Shown one piece after another: positions 32,498-45,700 of a DNA stretch of 64,000 nucleotides. The notes beneath the pieces are model-generated. The model was given only the letters and a program-made list of their open reading frames with translations. It was not told the origin of the DNA and did no database searches. The DNA comes from Rhineura floridana. Its lineage: Eukaryota > Chordata > Lepidosauria > Squamata > Rhineuridae. Position numbers and translations under genes: made by a program. Location: the NCBI RefSeq assembly GCF_030035675.1, contig NC_084482.1, positions 222,810,943 to 222,874,942 of the forward strand. The letters are read 5' to 3'. How positions within the stretch are numbered: position 1 is the first letter of the stretch; every line of letters starts with the position of its first letter.

Positions 32498-34547
32498 TGT
32501 GGTGCTCAGCTGGGGTTCTCCCCCTCCTACCACCATCCCAGGAACCAATTTCCCAACACAGGGCAATTGATTCCTGGCAAAATATCCTTCTCTGCCAAGG
32601 TTGTGCATGCTCACAACAACCCTGCAGGGTACACACTGCTGCCACCCTTCTTACTGGTTAGCCACTCTGAGCCAAAGGAAAACTCAGAGCCCAGAAAACC
32701 TACCAGGGCTTCTAAAGGGCAAGAGCCAAGGTACACTCCTCACCCCACAGCCTCAGGCAAAACCCCAATTTACACAGTAGCTGTGGTCAACGGTTAGGAC
32801 TGGTTTTAGAACTGACCTTCTCATGAAATGAACACACACTCGTAATAGAAATAAGTTTATTAAAGAATAAAGAATAAAAGAGTAAAATAGGTGCACAATT
32901 ATAGCAGCAGAATAACTCCTTAAGGACCACACCCAAAGAGGCAAGGTACAACAAAATACATAAGAGAGTTCAGTCACAAAATACAAAATAAGAAAATCTA
33001 GCCAGCCTGCTCTATACTTACAGATCTAAAAAGACTTGCAGATGGTTAGCCCTTTCCCCTCAGAGAGATAACAGTCAGGATAGATGATGGTAAGCTGGAT
33101 CCTAATCGGGTCACATCAAGTACATGGTGGAACCCAAATAGGAACAAAGCTTAGATTTTCTTGCCCATACATATGGCAAAAAGCCTTCGCAACATCTGGA
33201 GGCAATTAACCAATCCAGGGCTTCACGATGAGGTAAGAACTCATCACTCACTGGCCAAATGGCACATCCTCCCTAAAGCTTCCCAGGGTTTATGGCCTGG
33301 AAGGAACCAGGCCCCTTTACTGTTAAGAAGGTGTTATCTAGGCCTTGTAATTATCTGCAGCTGGACAGTAAAACTGCCAACTCATGCCTGTTAGCAAACA
33401 CCAGTTGTTAACCTTTCAGGGTCTCAGGCTATCAAAAGAATATCAAAAGGAAAACCCCATAATTCCCTGCTGTGCAGACATCTTAGTTGCAGCCCTGGTG
33501 CAAGCTAGCTGCTAGCATGACAGTGGATATGGCAAGAGACAGTACCCAATGAAACATTGCCACCCATGTAAACAAAATGAAACAAAACCCCATTCAATGC
33601 TCTTTAATATTGTTAAGGGTTTGGGGGTTGAGATAGATGGTTTCTATAAGCCCCCTTCCAGCCTCTGATTTGAAACCCAGCACCTGGAGGTGGGCCCTGC
33701 AGCTGATAAACCCTCTCCACTGGTCAGATGAAAGGATATCAACAGAGCTTGGAAGATTACTTTTAAAAAGTAATAAATTACAGTTACATGGCCCCCCAAA
33801 AGTAGTAATTGCCGTTACAATTACAATTGCTCTGAAAGTAATTGATTACTTTACTTTTACTTAAAAGTAATTGCTACAATTACATTTTAGTTGCTTTTTT
33901 TAAAAAAAACGCCTACGAGGTGCTGGCCTTGGCTGCTGCACTTCTAAGCAGCCTAAACATTAAAAATAAGCACACACACACAGAGGGTAGTAGAATAATT
34001 TTTTTTATCCATAAGATTAACAGAATGGCATAACAGAATCTCACATCCCTCACCCCCAGCAATGATGATACCCCAACACACATACTTTTTGTATATATAT
34101 ATATTGCCTCCAGCTCTTTTCTCCTTCCACTCCTGTCAATTTTTAAACAATTGTTTTCTCCACCCTGTCTCGCTCTCCACCTCCTCCCTCGTTGTCTCCT
34201 AAGCACCCATAGAGCATGAAGGAAGAACAATGCTGCACAGAAGCCCAATTTGAAGCACATGATTTTTATTCACAAATCAGAGGAGCAGAAGACTTCCCCT
34301 GCTCCCCCCCCAAGTAATGCACAAAAGTAATGTTGGAAACATTACAATTACTCCTCAAAAATAATGAAGTTACTACTCGTTCTATTACCAGCAAAATGTA
34401 ATGAAGTTACCTACTCGTTACTCAAAAAAGTAATAAATTACAAGTAATTCGTTACTTGTAACTAGTTACTTCCAAGCTCTGGATATCAAAAAAGAAAACT
34501 GCACAATTCCCTGCCGTGCAGTTTTCTTGGTGCAGGCGGGCATGACA
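32498..34547 (-). mobile_element. Putative solo LTR (fossil) inserted in Bov-B, with nested hAT MITE
   Basis: Bov-B endonuclease sequence stops at about 32497 and resumes at 34548. The inserted block has TG...CA ends (TGTGGTGC and GCATGACA on the + strand), a roughly 5-bp similar flank (GGGAA/GGAAA) and a minus-strand polyadenylation-like region (AATAAG/TTTATTAAAGAATAAAG at 32848-32870). No coding part is seen, which suits a solo LTR. Class is not determined. It looks old. Confidence 0.5.
33743..34481. mobile_element. hAT-type MITE, uninterrupted copy
   Basis: 739 bp with ends CAGAGCTTGGAAG and CTTCCAAGCTCTG and an exact 8-bp duplication GATATCAA (33735-33742, 34482-34489). Same family as 17549 and 37785. 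It supplies the undisturbed interior (GTATATATATATATTGCC) that locates the copia insertion in the first copy. Confidence 0.92.
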
Positions 34548-36118
34548 GGAAACAGAGAAGAACTAGAAATTGTGGGGAAATGGGGCTTAGGAGATAAAAA
34601 TGAAGGATAATATTTCTATCTCTTAGGACACAGAAACATGATTAGAAACCAAAATGCAAGAATGCAGTGACTACTACGTAGGGACAAAGAGATCTATTAC
34701 AATAGTTATTGTATAGAAATAGAAAAGGATAATAACAAAGGTAGAACAAGAGCCTTATTCCAAAAGATTAGAAAAACGAAAGAGAAATTTAAACCAAGAC
34801 TAGGGATGTTGAATAATCAAAAGGGGAATACACAGACTGACTGAGATAAAATAAAAGGAAGATGGAAGCAAGACACTGAAGAATTCTGTACTGTAAAAGA
34901 CATGCAAGGATGACACATAGATTCACGAAGGAACTGTATGATGAAGAACCAGAAATTTTAGAATGCAAAGTGGAAGCTGCTCTTAAAATGCTTGAAAGAA
35001 ACAAATCACCAGAAGTAGATGGCATAACAACAGAGTTGCTACTGAATCTGTCCAAATTTTGACAAATATTTGTCAACAAGTATGAAAAATAAAACAATGC
35101 CCCTCACCCTGGAAGCGTTCAATATACATCCCAATTCCAAAAAAAGGGGATCCCAGGGAATGCAGTAATTACCGAACTATTGCCTTAATATCCCATGCAA
35201 GTAAAGTAATGTTCAAGATTCTACAACAAAGGCTCCTGCCATATATGGAGTGAGAAATGCCAGACATCCAAGCTGGATTTAGAAAGGGAAGAGGCACCAG
35301 AGATCATATCGCAAACATACATTGGATAATGGAACAGATCAAGGAATTTCAAAAGAAAATCACCCTGTGCTTTGTAGATTACAGCAAAGCCTTTGATTGT
35401 ATAGATGAAAAACAATGGAATGCTTTAAAAGAAATGGAGGTGCTACAGCATCTGATTGTCCTGACGTACAACCTATACTCTGGACAAGAGGCTACTGTAA
35501 AGACAGATTATGGAGAAACCGATTGGTTCCCAGTTGGAAAGGGTGTGAGACAGGGGTCTCTGGGGACTTTGGCACAGTCATTAAACAAAATGGAGACAAT
35601 AGCCAAGAAATTAGAAGAGGCTAGGATTTGGGAGGGTAGCTATGAAAGAATGAGAAAAGGCCTCAAAGTCAGGATCATTCAGACCATGATATTCCCGATC
35701 TCTATGGATGGATGTGAAAATTGGACAGTGAAAAACGTGGATAAGAGAAAAATCAACTCATTTGAAATGTGGTGTTGGAGGAGAGCTTTGTGGACTGCAC
35801 TAAAGACAAATAACTAGGTGATAGAACAAATTAAACCAGAACAATCCCTAGAAGCTAAAATGATGAAACGGGGGTTATCATACTTTGGACACATCATGAG
35901 AAGACATGATTCACTGGAAAAGACAATAGTGATGGTAAAAACAGGAGTAGAAAAAGAGGAAGGCCAAACAAGAGATGGATTGATTCCGTAAAGGAAGCCA
36001 CAGACCTGAATTTATAAGATCTGAACAGGGTGGTTCACGACAGATGCTATTGGAGGTCGCTGATTCATAGGGTTGCCATACGTTGTAATTGACTTGAAGG
36101 CATTTAACAACAGCAAAT

Positions 36119-36661
36119 AATTTGGATACCTCGAGAATATGCATTTGAAGTCCTTGCTTTGTCCTTTGTTTCCCCTCCCATCCTTTCTTGTGGTCATTTT
36201 ATTTTATTTAGATTGTATGCCTTTTTTGGTAGAAACTTATTTATTGTTTTATTTCATGTAGTTAGACTTTATCCTACTTCCAATACTCTTTGCACCAGCA
36301 AATGTTTTGCGGGCACATGGTTAACACACATATATTGGGGACTCTTGTGTGGTCCTGACACCCCCGTGATCCCAACCCCTGAAAGTCAACCCTTTGCTGG
36401 TGCTTGTTAACACTGTGGACAGGACATTTCAAGTATCACCCAGCAGCTTTTTGGTGTTGCCTGCAAACTGATGAGCTGCATCTAACAAACATACATGGGA
36501 CATCAGGTGTAGGGCAGGTGGGCAGGGCTTGACAAAAATAGCTTGGCAGGACAATTGGGGCGGTCTGGCAGGCCTAACTTGGCCTGTGGGCTAGAGGTTC
36601 CCCATCACTGTCCTAAAATGAAATCTTGATGCTCACTTTTGTGAATGTTTTTTTCAACAAA
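36119..36661. other. Unassigned DNA upstream of V2R gene 2
   Basis: No coding or repeat signature that I recognise. A short stretch near 36460-36610 (GGCAGGGCTTGACAAAAATA, GGTTCCCCATCACTG) looks repeat-derived. Confidence 0.3.
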
Positions 36662-37169
36662 GTTGGCCATGTTCAGTTGCTCCCTCGGTCATCCTTCTCA
36701 GAATTTGGAGCCAGTTCTGGGAGTTTTTGCAAACATGTTTTCTCCAGTCATTCATCTGAGCATGGAGTTAGAGGAGATGCTTCTTCCCCTTATAATTATC
36801 AAAATCATAGTGATTTATTTCATCTTCTAATGAAACCTCCATGGATTTGTCCACATATTGCCTTTGAGCCCACTAAAATAAACATCAGAATTGAGAGCAA
36901 CATGAGGTGACATCTTGCACCTGAGACAGAAAGGACTGAAGCATAATTGTCTCATATGCCTTTGAGAGGATGGGCTGAGATTTAGGGCAGGTCGCAAGGA
37001 CTATCCGGGTGTAACAATGACTTGTATCCCCTTTAGATGTCAAGTCTTGGCTGGGCTCCATTAGCATTGGGAACGCCTTGCAGAAAGAGTTTGGCTTCAT
37101 CCAATAATTCTTCAGGTTATTTAAGGGGAAGCAGTCACAAGGGAGGACGCTGTTCCAGACAGACACAGG
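36662..37169 (+). promoter_or_regulatory. Conserved upstream block of V2R gene 2 (candidate promoter/5' UTR)
   Basis: Closely matches 14957-15469 upstream of V2R gene 1, from GTTCAGTTGCTCCCTC to the ATG. The match persists where other intergenic DNA does not, which suggests a retained regulatory or transcribed leader. Transcription start not determinable. Confidence 0.4.
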
Positions 37170-37384
37170 ATGGTGCTGCTGCCACTGCTCTTGCTGCTAC
37201 AAGTGCCTTATGCAGACTGTGGGATGCTGAAGGCGAAATGCCCCTTGACTTTGGAGAATGATCAGATAGACCCATTCAATTTTTACAGGCCAGGAGACCC
37301 GTTGATTGGTGGGGTCACCTCTGCTACATTTACTTTGTTTCATCTACCTGTCTTCAACAAGCCTCCTCCTACACTCTTTGACCG
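37170..37384 (+). CDS. V2R gene 2, exon 1
   Basis: Starts at the ATG heading a hydrophobic leader and ends GACCG|GTAAGT, phase 2 as in gene 1. One codon longer than the paralogue exon, with [12 protein letters not shown] at the conserved site. Confidence 0.92.
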
Positions 37385-39636
37385 GTAAGTAATTTTGGGG
37401 GAACAGAGTTACTGCTGCTCCACTCACTATTATTATTGCCAGTGACCGGCCTCTTACCTGCTCCTATTAAATCCCTGCCCTGTTTTGTCTTTGGGGGGAG
37501 ACTGAATGCATCAGTGCTGAGGCAGCACTGATTGTTTTACCTGCCTTTGGAGAAGCTCCGTTGTCAACCATAATTGACAGTAACATAGAGCAATCATATT
37601 TCTTCTATAAATTTAATGTACAGAAAAAAAGCTTCATTTCACCAGTCCCATGAACAGAAACACGTCTGTACTTTATCAGTTTTGCAACTGCAAAAACACC
37701 CCCTAGTTACCCCCTTTGCCCCGATCCATCTCTCCCATGGCTGCCTTTTAAGTCTGCAAATGATGCCCAGTCGCAGCTTTTCTGCAGAGCTTGGAAGATT
37801 ACTTTTAAAAAGTAATAAACTACAGTTACAATTACTTGGCCAAAAAAGTAGTAATTACAGTTACAATTGCAATTGCTCTGAAAGTAACTGATTACTTTAC
37901 TTTTTCTCAAAAGTAATCACTACAATTACATTTCAGTTACTTTTTTTAAAAAATGCCTACAAGGTGCTGGCCTTGGCTGCTTCACATCTAAGTAGCCTAA
38001 AACAATATTAAAACTAAACACACACACACAGGGGGTAGTAGAAGGGTTCGAACCCCACATAGCCATGAAGCTCACTGGGTGACCTTGGGCCAGTCACTGC
38101 CTCTCATGAAAACCCTATTCATAGGGTCACCATAAGTCGGAATCAACTTGAAGGCAGTACATTTATTTTTTTATTTTGAAGATGATTATGATAATGCAGC
38201 ATTTCAAATTAATTCTGTATGACAAGCATTCCATGCCAAGCTTGGAAAACCAAGGAGGAGGTATAAAATGTAGGCAAAAATACTTTTGACAAAATGCCAT
38301 TTATCCTTTATATCTATATCTATAATTAGCAATACAGCTGAATGATGTATTTAAAGTATTTTTCTCTTTCCCTTTTTTATTAGTATTTTAGTACTACTGC
38401 TAAAGTTCTGATGAAAGAATAAAGCATTCATTAGCCAAATTCAAATGATTAGAACACATCACATAAATTCCACTGAAGTTGGAGTTTTTGCCATAGAAAA
38501 GGCAAAAAACATATAACCTATGATAGCCCAATAGACAATCAGAACTAATATAAAACCCTATTGCTTCTCATTTGCAAATGTTGCAAGATCTAAGGTAACT
38601 CTAGATCATGTGAGTTCAGGTGATGCATGTTATGTAAATTTGTGTAGATATTAGCAGAGATTGTCAACAGTCTGAGATGTGTGTGTGCCAATGTGTGCGT
38701 TTACCTAAGTGGCAGGCTTTTACCCTGCACTGAGATCACTGAGACTTAAGACTTAGTAAAATAAAAAAAGCTATTTTATTTATAGAAATACATAGTAGAT
38801 AGGAAAGGCATACCTAGTTCTAACTAACTTGGAGGTGCAACACTCAGGTTTGGGAGTTGCCCTCCTGGCTCAGGAGGGAGAGAGCAGAGACAAAGGTGTC
38901 TTCTCTCTCTTGGATTACTTTATTGCTTAATTGCATTCTGTGTTTGCCTCTGTAATTCTCACTTTTTTTTACCCACTGTTTGAATGTCTTTTGGGAATGC
39001 CTACTGATTATTTGTTATCATTTTGGGCTGATTACCTTCAGCTATTATCTCACCAAAGTTGCATTCACATGACAGACTTAAAGCACATTTCCACCACCAC
39101 CCCAAAAAAGAATCCTGGGAACTGTAGTTTGTTACGGGTGCTGGGAATTGTAGCTCTGTGAGGAGTAAACTACAGTCCCCAAGATTCTTGGGGAAAAGCC
39201 ATGTGCTTACATGTATGGTGTCTACTGGGAGACTCTTACAGATTGATTCTATACTCCCAGAAGTAAATCCTATTTACTGCTATGGGAATTACTTCCAAGT
39301 AAGTATGCTTGGAATTGCAGCTTTCAGGTCATGCTTAATAGCCACCTTGTATCAAACTGAACAGTTTCCAATCAGATTTAAATACTAATCACTTAAACTG
39401 GTCAGAGTGTCATTCCCTCTATTTCTGAAGCTCAGGCTGGAAGTGTTGTTGCTTATGTAGCCATGGTATCACCATCCATACCACACATAATAAGGAGTAT
39501 TAGTGGGCAAGAGGGAACCCCAAGTGTTGCAGTATACAAAAAAGTGTGAGAGAAAACAGAAAGGGGATGACTTCCAAAACAGCCCAAATGAGTACTGAGC
39601 ATGCTCTGTTATGGAATGCTCAGTGGCTGAGTGAGT

Positions 39637-39701
<65 letters not shown>

Positions 39702-42700
39702 CTCAGCTAACAGAAAATTATACAATAGTAGAGTTGGAAGGAACCTTTAAGGTCATCGAGTCCACACCCCTGCTCAATGCAGGAATCCAAGTTAAAGCAC
39801 ACCTGACAGGCCAATTCCCCCCACAGAACTCCAGCCACAGAATTGTCTGAGAAGAGGGGCTGACTGTTAAACCACTCTGGACATTGGAGCTCTGTCGGGA
39901 GAATAGGAGTCTCCTAATAACACTCAGCACCCGTCACAAACTACACCTGCCAGGATTCTTTGGGGGAAGTCATGACTGTTTAAAGTGGCATAAATGTCTG
40001 GCGTGGGTGTGGCCAGAAGGTCATCCAGCGAGTTCATGGCTGTGGTAAGATATGAACTGGAAGGGGCTGTTTTCCATGCCTGCCACTTTACCAGTGCAAT
40101 GCCCCATGTTTTTCCTTATTGACCTCCATCAGCTAGGGAAAAGTGGCCAGGGAAGGGGTTGCAGATAAAAAGTTTCAGCAGCAAATTACCCCCTCTCATC
40201 ACTTCTCCCTAACAAAATGCCCCCCACATCAGTAGCAGACACCAGCAGGAAAGTTCTTTTTTGAGTTGTAATTCAGCTCTCATTCTGTTAATTCCCAAAC
40301 TACACCAGTTGTCATTTTGACTTACATGCATAGGGAGAAAGACAGTGTAAAGGGTGTGCACAGGGGGGAGGGGATGACAAAGGATTTAGGACTTAAAGAT
40401 TTAATATTCCATGAGTAGAAAAAAATACCCTATGCAAATGTCTATATTATTGCAGAAAAGTTCAGCTACATATGTTGGCCATCTTTTCCTCAAGCACAAC
40501 TGTTTTTGAGATAACAGTCTTATTCTCTCTTGCCCTTCACCAAAAAGCCATGTTAGTTGTCCAGTATGTGAAATGACTGCAAGCAGGTGCAGCCCAAGAC
40601 ATTTTGCTACTTGAAGCAGAAGAGCAAATGGTGCCCTGCCCCCAAGTCAAGTACCATAGCTTGAAAAGTTATGTTGGCATTTGAGGCAGAAAATCTCACA
40701 AGTACCTCTTCCTGACAGTAAATATACAACAACCCAAAATTAAAATAGCTAATAATTTGTTGCATGGTGCCCCAAATTAGTTGCATGGGGTAGTCATCTC
40801 TTGCTTCCTAGTGAGAGTCGCTCTATGAGAGGCACATAACTGAAGCAAAACACACAAACAGAAGTATGAGACTGCACCTACCTCCTAGTCTCTTGCCAGT
40901 TCCCAGTATTCACCCTCTCTGGAGGGGTGCAAGGACAAGCGGAGGGGGTGCAAAGAGGGTGCAAGGACAAGCGGAGGGGGTGCAAGGACAAGCGGAGGGG
41001 GTGCAAGGACAAGCGGAGGGGGTGCAAGGACAAGCGGAGGGGGTGCAAGGACAAGCGGAGGGGGTGCAAGGACAAGCGGAGGGGGTGCAAGGACAAGCGG
41101 AGGGGGTGCAAGGACAAGCGGAGGGGGTGCAAGGACAAGCGGAGGGGGTGCAAGGACAAGCGGAGGGGGTGCAAGGACAAGCGGAGGGGGTGCAAGGACA
41201 AGCGGAGGGGGTGCAAGGACAAGCGGAGGGGGTGCAAGGACAAGCAGAGGGGGTGCAAGGACAAGCAGAGGGGGTGCAAGGACAAGCAGAGGGGGTGCAA
41301 GGACAAGCAGAGGGGGTGCAAGGACAAGCAGGGAGTGCCAGGAAGAGCAGAGGGGGCAGGCAAGCAGGCTGAGGGAGGCAGGATGAGCGGGGGGGCAGGG
41401 AGAGTAGGCTGGAAAGGGTAACACATACACTCACCTCCACAGCTCTTCACTTCCATTCTGCTGCTTCTGCCTTCTACTCCTCCTTTCCCCCCAGCTCTGT
41501 CTGACTCTCCACTTCCTCCCTCGTGCCTCCATAGAGCACGAGGGAAGAGCTAAACAGCACAGAAGCCCAGTTTGAGGCACATATCTTTCCTCCACCATTC
41601 CACCAATCACAGCAGCAGATGATTTCCCCTGCTTCCCCCCACCAGTAATGTCCAAATGTAACGCAAAAAAGTTACATTTGCAGCTCAAAAGTAATGAAAT
41701 TACCACTCGTTCTGTTACATACAAAATGTAACGAAGTTACCCACTCGTTATGCAAAATAGTAACAAATTACAAGTAACTCGTTATTTCTAACGAGTTACT
41801 TCCAAGCTCTGCTTTTCTGCTGTAAATCTAAAGAATTTCAGAAATTTCTATGAAATATTTTCAAAGAAGGAAACAGTAGGATGTCACTTCCAGATAATCT
41901 CTTTATTGTGTACTTCTTCTGATTTGTTTGCTTTATATAATATTGCATCAGCAATCCTTATCCAACACTTTCCTGTGCATTTCCCCATCACTTTTTTTCT
42001 TTTTCTTGGTAGGTGGTTTGCTGTGCAACTTTAATTGAACAGCTGGAGGCAAGTGAATTGCTTTCACTTGGATTCCTGCAACGAGCAGGGACTTGGACTC
42101 CATGGCCTGATCGGCCCCTTCTAAATAGCAAGGGGGGGAGAATGGCAAGAGGGGAGGCAGCCCAGAGAGGTAGCAAGCTGGGGGAGGGAGTTTTCTGTGG
42201 AGGTTATGTATATTTTCAACTATTAGAGATGGGAAATTGTGTGATTTTAGGCTGTACATGGAACTGTATTTCTCTAATGATGATGGTGATGATGATGAAT
42301 GAACCCAAAATGAGTTACAGCTGTAACCCTTCAATAATCCTTAAAAGCAATTACAAACAACTTGAAGTCACAATATCACAAAAATGAAAGGGCGGGTCCT
42401 GAAAATATCCCTCTCAGATGTCTCTTAATCTGCAGTCTGTGATAATACAGGAATACAGAGCAGACTTATTCAGTGTTGGGTCCCCAGATGTTCTGGTCTG
42501 TAGTTCCCAAGTTCCTCCTTTTTGAAGATAGGGACTTTAGCACCCCCTCCATTCATCTGGCACTTCACCAATCTTCCACGACTTCACGAAGACAGTGGTT
42601 CTGACAGTTCTTCAGCCAGTTCATTCAATCTGTTGTTCTCAGGCAAGAAAACAAACATGTGTACACCTTGCAGGTCACCACCACTGGAGTGTCCTTCCTG

Positions 42701-45700
42701 TCCATAGTCTCTACTGCCGCTTGTTTCTTTCTGTTTGTGTTGGAATGGCCTGTGCTTTGTCCTTTTCTCCTTCAGGGTAAATAGGAGAGTCCCACTGATA
42801 TCGGGTGTGCCGTACTAGGGAAAAAACTTTTTAGGGACCTCACCTGCAGAACTTTTCTGCCAAACTTCTCTTAGCTCTCCCTGTTAGCTCTCCATGTTTG
42901 CACAGCTCCTTCTGCTCTGCTCAATTAGGAGCCAAGAAACAAAATTATTAATAATAATATTTATTAAATTTATATACCACCCTTCTTTCCAGTAGGAGCC
43001 CAGGGCAATGAAAAAAAACATTAAAAACACTATAAAATCATAAAAACAGACATCAAAATGTAGTAAAACAAAACATCTTTAAAATATCTTTTTTAAAAAG
43101 AAAAGCTTTAAAAACATATTTAAAAGCAATTCCAGCACAGACACTGAGTGGGATAAGGTCTCTACTTAGAAGGCTTGTTGAAAGAGGGAGGTCTTCGGTA
43201 CGCCCCAAAAGATAACAGAGACTGCACCCAGTGGTGTCACTAGGGGGGTGCGGGGGGTGCGGAATGCACCAGGTGACACCATCAGAGGAGGGTGATTCTC
43301 AGCTTTAATTTTTTAAAAATTAAGTTTCTAGGTGGTGCGGTTCTCGAGATATACATAAAAACGTCAGCTGCCCCGTTAAATCTTTTTTTAAACTACTGTA
43401 TAGCACTTCGTAGCTTTAGCCCCACCCATTCATGACTGCAGCCAATCAGTGAAGTGTTTGGTTGACCTGTGGCAGTGTCTAGTAAACCTCATTGCAAGGC
43501 CAGAAAATGGTCGTTCCCCCCTGTTTATCTGAAAATCTCATAAATTGGGTAAGTATATACATTTCAGTTTTTCCCTCTCTTGTGAGTAGGAGTCAGATCC
43601 TGGGCAGTGTTTTGAAAACCTTCCCAGTACTTGCTTTTGTGGGGGTAAAAGCATTGCTAATCCCATATGTCCAGAGTAAATCCCATTGAATTCAATAGGA
43701 TTTACTTTTGAGTAGACATGGTTATGAATGTGCTGAAAATCAATGGGACTTTGGAGGGAATGTAAAAAAGAATTGTGTTTGTGTTCTCTTTCTGTCCCCT
43801 TCTCCAGTCCTATTTTAAAGCAAGTAGGCAGGGCTTACTTAGATATTACAGTTTTTATTCTGTAGGAAACTAATACTGATTTTTCTGCAATGACCAACTG
43901 GTTTGACAATAAACTGTTATATGGGCTGCATGTATTTATACATCTGCAGTGTGTGTGTGTAGTCTTTTCAACAACCCTGTGAGGTAAGGTTGGAAACCAA
44001 GGCAGCTCACAACAAGAAATAAAGCCATTTAAAATCCAGTAACCATAAAGCAAGAATAAACAGTTGGAAAACAGCCTAAAGAGGCATGATTCTGAATTTT
44101 GGGTTGGGTGAATGAAGTTTATTTATTATTTGATTTATATCCCACCCTTCCTCCCAGTAGGAGCCCAGGGTGGCAAACAAAAGCACTAAAAGCACTTTAA
44201 AACATCATGAAAACAGACTATATTAAAATATCTTTGAAAATATTTTTAAAAGCTTTAAAAAAACATTTTTTTTTAAAAAAAAGAAAAGGCTTAAAAACAT
44301 ATTAAAAAGCAATTCCAACACAGACTCAGACTGGGATAAGGTCTCAACTTAAAAGAACAAGTTGAAAGAACAAGTTCCTTATCACTTGAGGCTGTAGTTC
44401 TCTGCATACTTCCCAGTTTGAGTAAGCCCCATTGAATACATTGGGACTTGCTTCTGAGTAAACAAATATCGGATTGCACTATAAATATATTTACAGATTG
44501 TATAATTCATAAACATATTTGAGAGTCATGTTTATATAAATATTTCTTCATACTGTGTCCCAATAAGTATTTGATTTCACACTATGGTTGTAGATGATTT
44601 TTTCCTCTACATTTTAAGTGTGCCCTTCTTCCTGGGGGTGGTCATGGTTCTCCATTGTTTTCATCCTGAGGGGAGGATAGGCTGAGAGATGGTGAGTAGC
44701 ACATTTAAGGCCTCTTCACCTCCCCCCCTTTTTTAATTTGTATTTATTTTATATTTCTCCAATATCTTCCCCTGGCTGTTTTTATGTATTTTAAATATTT
44801 TCAGATTAAATCAATAGGAAATCATAATTGTGAACCTCCCTAAAAGCAATTTACCTATCTTTATGTTTTGGCAAAGTGATGGTGTGAAGGCCTGCTGGTA
44901 GAACAAGAGACCATGTTTGAAGCATTTTATAAGGTGTTTGAGGACTTTGTCACACATTACTTTTTGAGACCTGTAGATTCATGTTGGAAAGAACACGTGC
45001 ACGTATTGAATGGTGGCTTGGGTGCTGTTTTTTCAGTCTACGCTGCATGCATAGGGAAGGTGATACATCATCTGGCAGATTTGGATCACCATTCACTTGT
45101 TTACTTTTCTCACTATTGAGACCACTTCATATATTACTTTTTCATACACAGAAATTTAATCTTTGTATAGGAAAAAGTATTTTGTAAAATGTGAAGGACA
45201 GTGGCTGCCCAGTCAGTATAACCACTGTACAAGATCTACTCAGCCACTGTAATTACCTTTTTGTTTTGAGTGCCCTTTTGTCTGGGTCTTGGTTCAGGTG
45301 TGTATCCACCTTTGATGTGCTTATGGAAGGGGTGTGCAAGTAGTGCCCCCCCAAGTGTGGAGGCTTGGACAAATATTGTGTTATGGAAAATCAAAGTCTG
45401 TGTGAAAGTACATATTTGGGAATGCCATCAGTATAATCCTAAACACACTTAATAAATAATATCCAACTTGCACGTCACAAAATATATTACGGTCATGTCC
45501 ATAAGCACCAGGAGGGTAGTCGCCCAGGGGATCTTAGTCCCTCTGCTTTTTTGGGACCGGGGTCCCTATGTCTCCAAGCATCCTACAGTCAGCATGAAAA
45601 GGGAGTGTGTTAGTCACTGAGAAGAGTCTTCTAATAGTCTTCCTTGCCTTTTCTGCAGATTGGAGCCAATCAGAGTGAAAGGAGGTGAGTCAGCCACTGA

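Larger units (their letters stand above)
31515..36118 (+). mobile_element. Bov-B (RTE clade) LINE with nested CR1 and solo LTR
   Basis: The endonuclease start is at 31586-31888 (GKWNVKGMNQGKLEITKQEV, ILGMNELKW, NEKLRRNGIV). It resumes after a CR1 insertion at 32335 (FNITIIQVYTPMANTEEKEL, VLLIMGD). It resumes again after a solo LTR at 34548 (GNREELEIVGKWGLGDKNE). RT follows at about 35100-35560 (IQAGFRKGRGTRDHI, LCFVDYSKAFDC) and then the C-terminal domain. The region that should hold the YADD box is missing, and stops/frameshifts occur. It ends in the Bov-B tail (CATAGGGTTGCCATACG, ACTTGAAGGCATTTAACAAC). Confidence 0.88.
38179..40924. other. Interior of enlarged hAT element: unassigned DNA
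   Basis: No gene. Contains a (GA)n tract, a CR1-like 3' remnant and a palindromic element listed separately. A stretch near 38740-38900 has an AATAAAA-type polyadenylation region and could be an old terminal repeat, not provable here. Confidence 0.45.
37785..41811. mobile_element. hAT-type element in V2R gene 2 intron 1, enlarged by internal DNA
   Basis: Ends CAGAGCTTGGAAG and CTTCCAAGCTCTG with an exact 8-bp duplication CTTTTCTG (37777-37784, 41812-41819). V2R gene 1 has the empty site at 16111-16118 (CTTTTCTGCAGTAAATC). The outer 250 and 370 bp match the 739-bp MITE; the middle 3.4 kb is extra and includes a SINE, GA repeat, a small palindrome and a minisatellite. No transposase frame was seen. 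Confidence 0.88.

Noticed and set aside
38042-38178. Possible tRNA gene (B-box GGTTCGAAC)
   Set aside because: No A-box or cloverleaf; the Bov-B-type tail shows it is a SINE.
40866-41456. Repetitive proteins of 160-190 aa on both strands
   Set aside because: The 21-bp unit lacks stops and preserves every frame; no start context, no non-repeat domain, and it lies inside a transposon.
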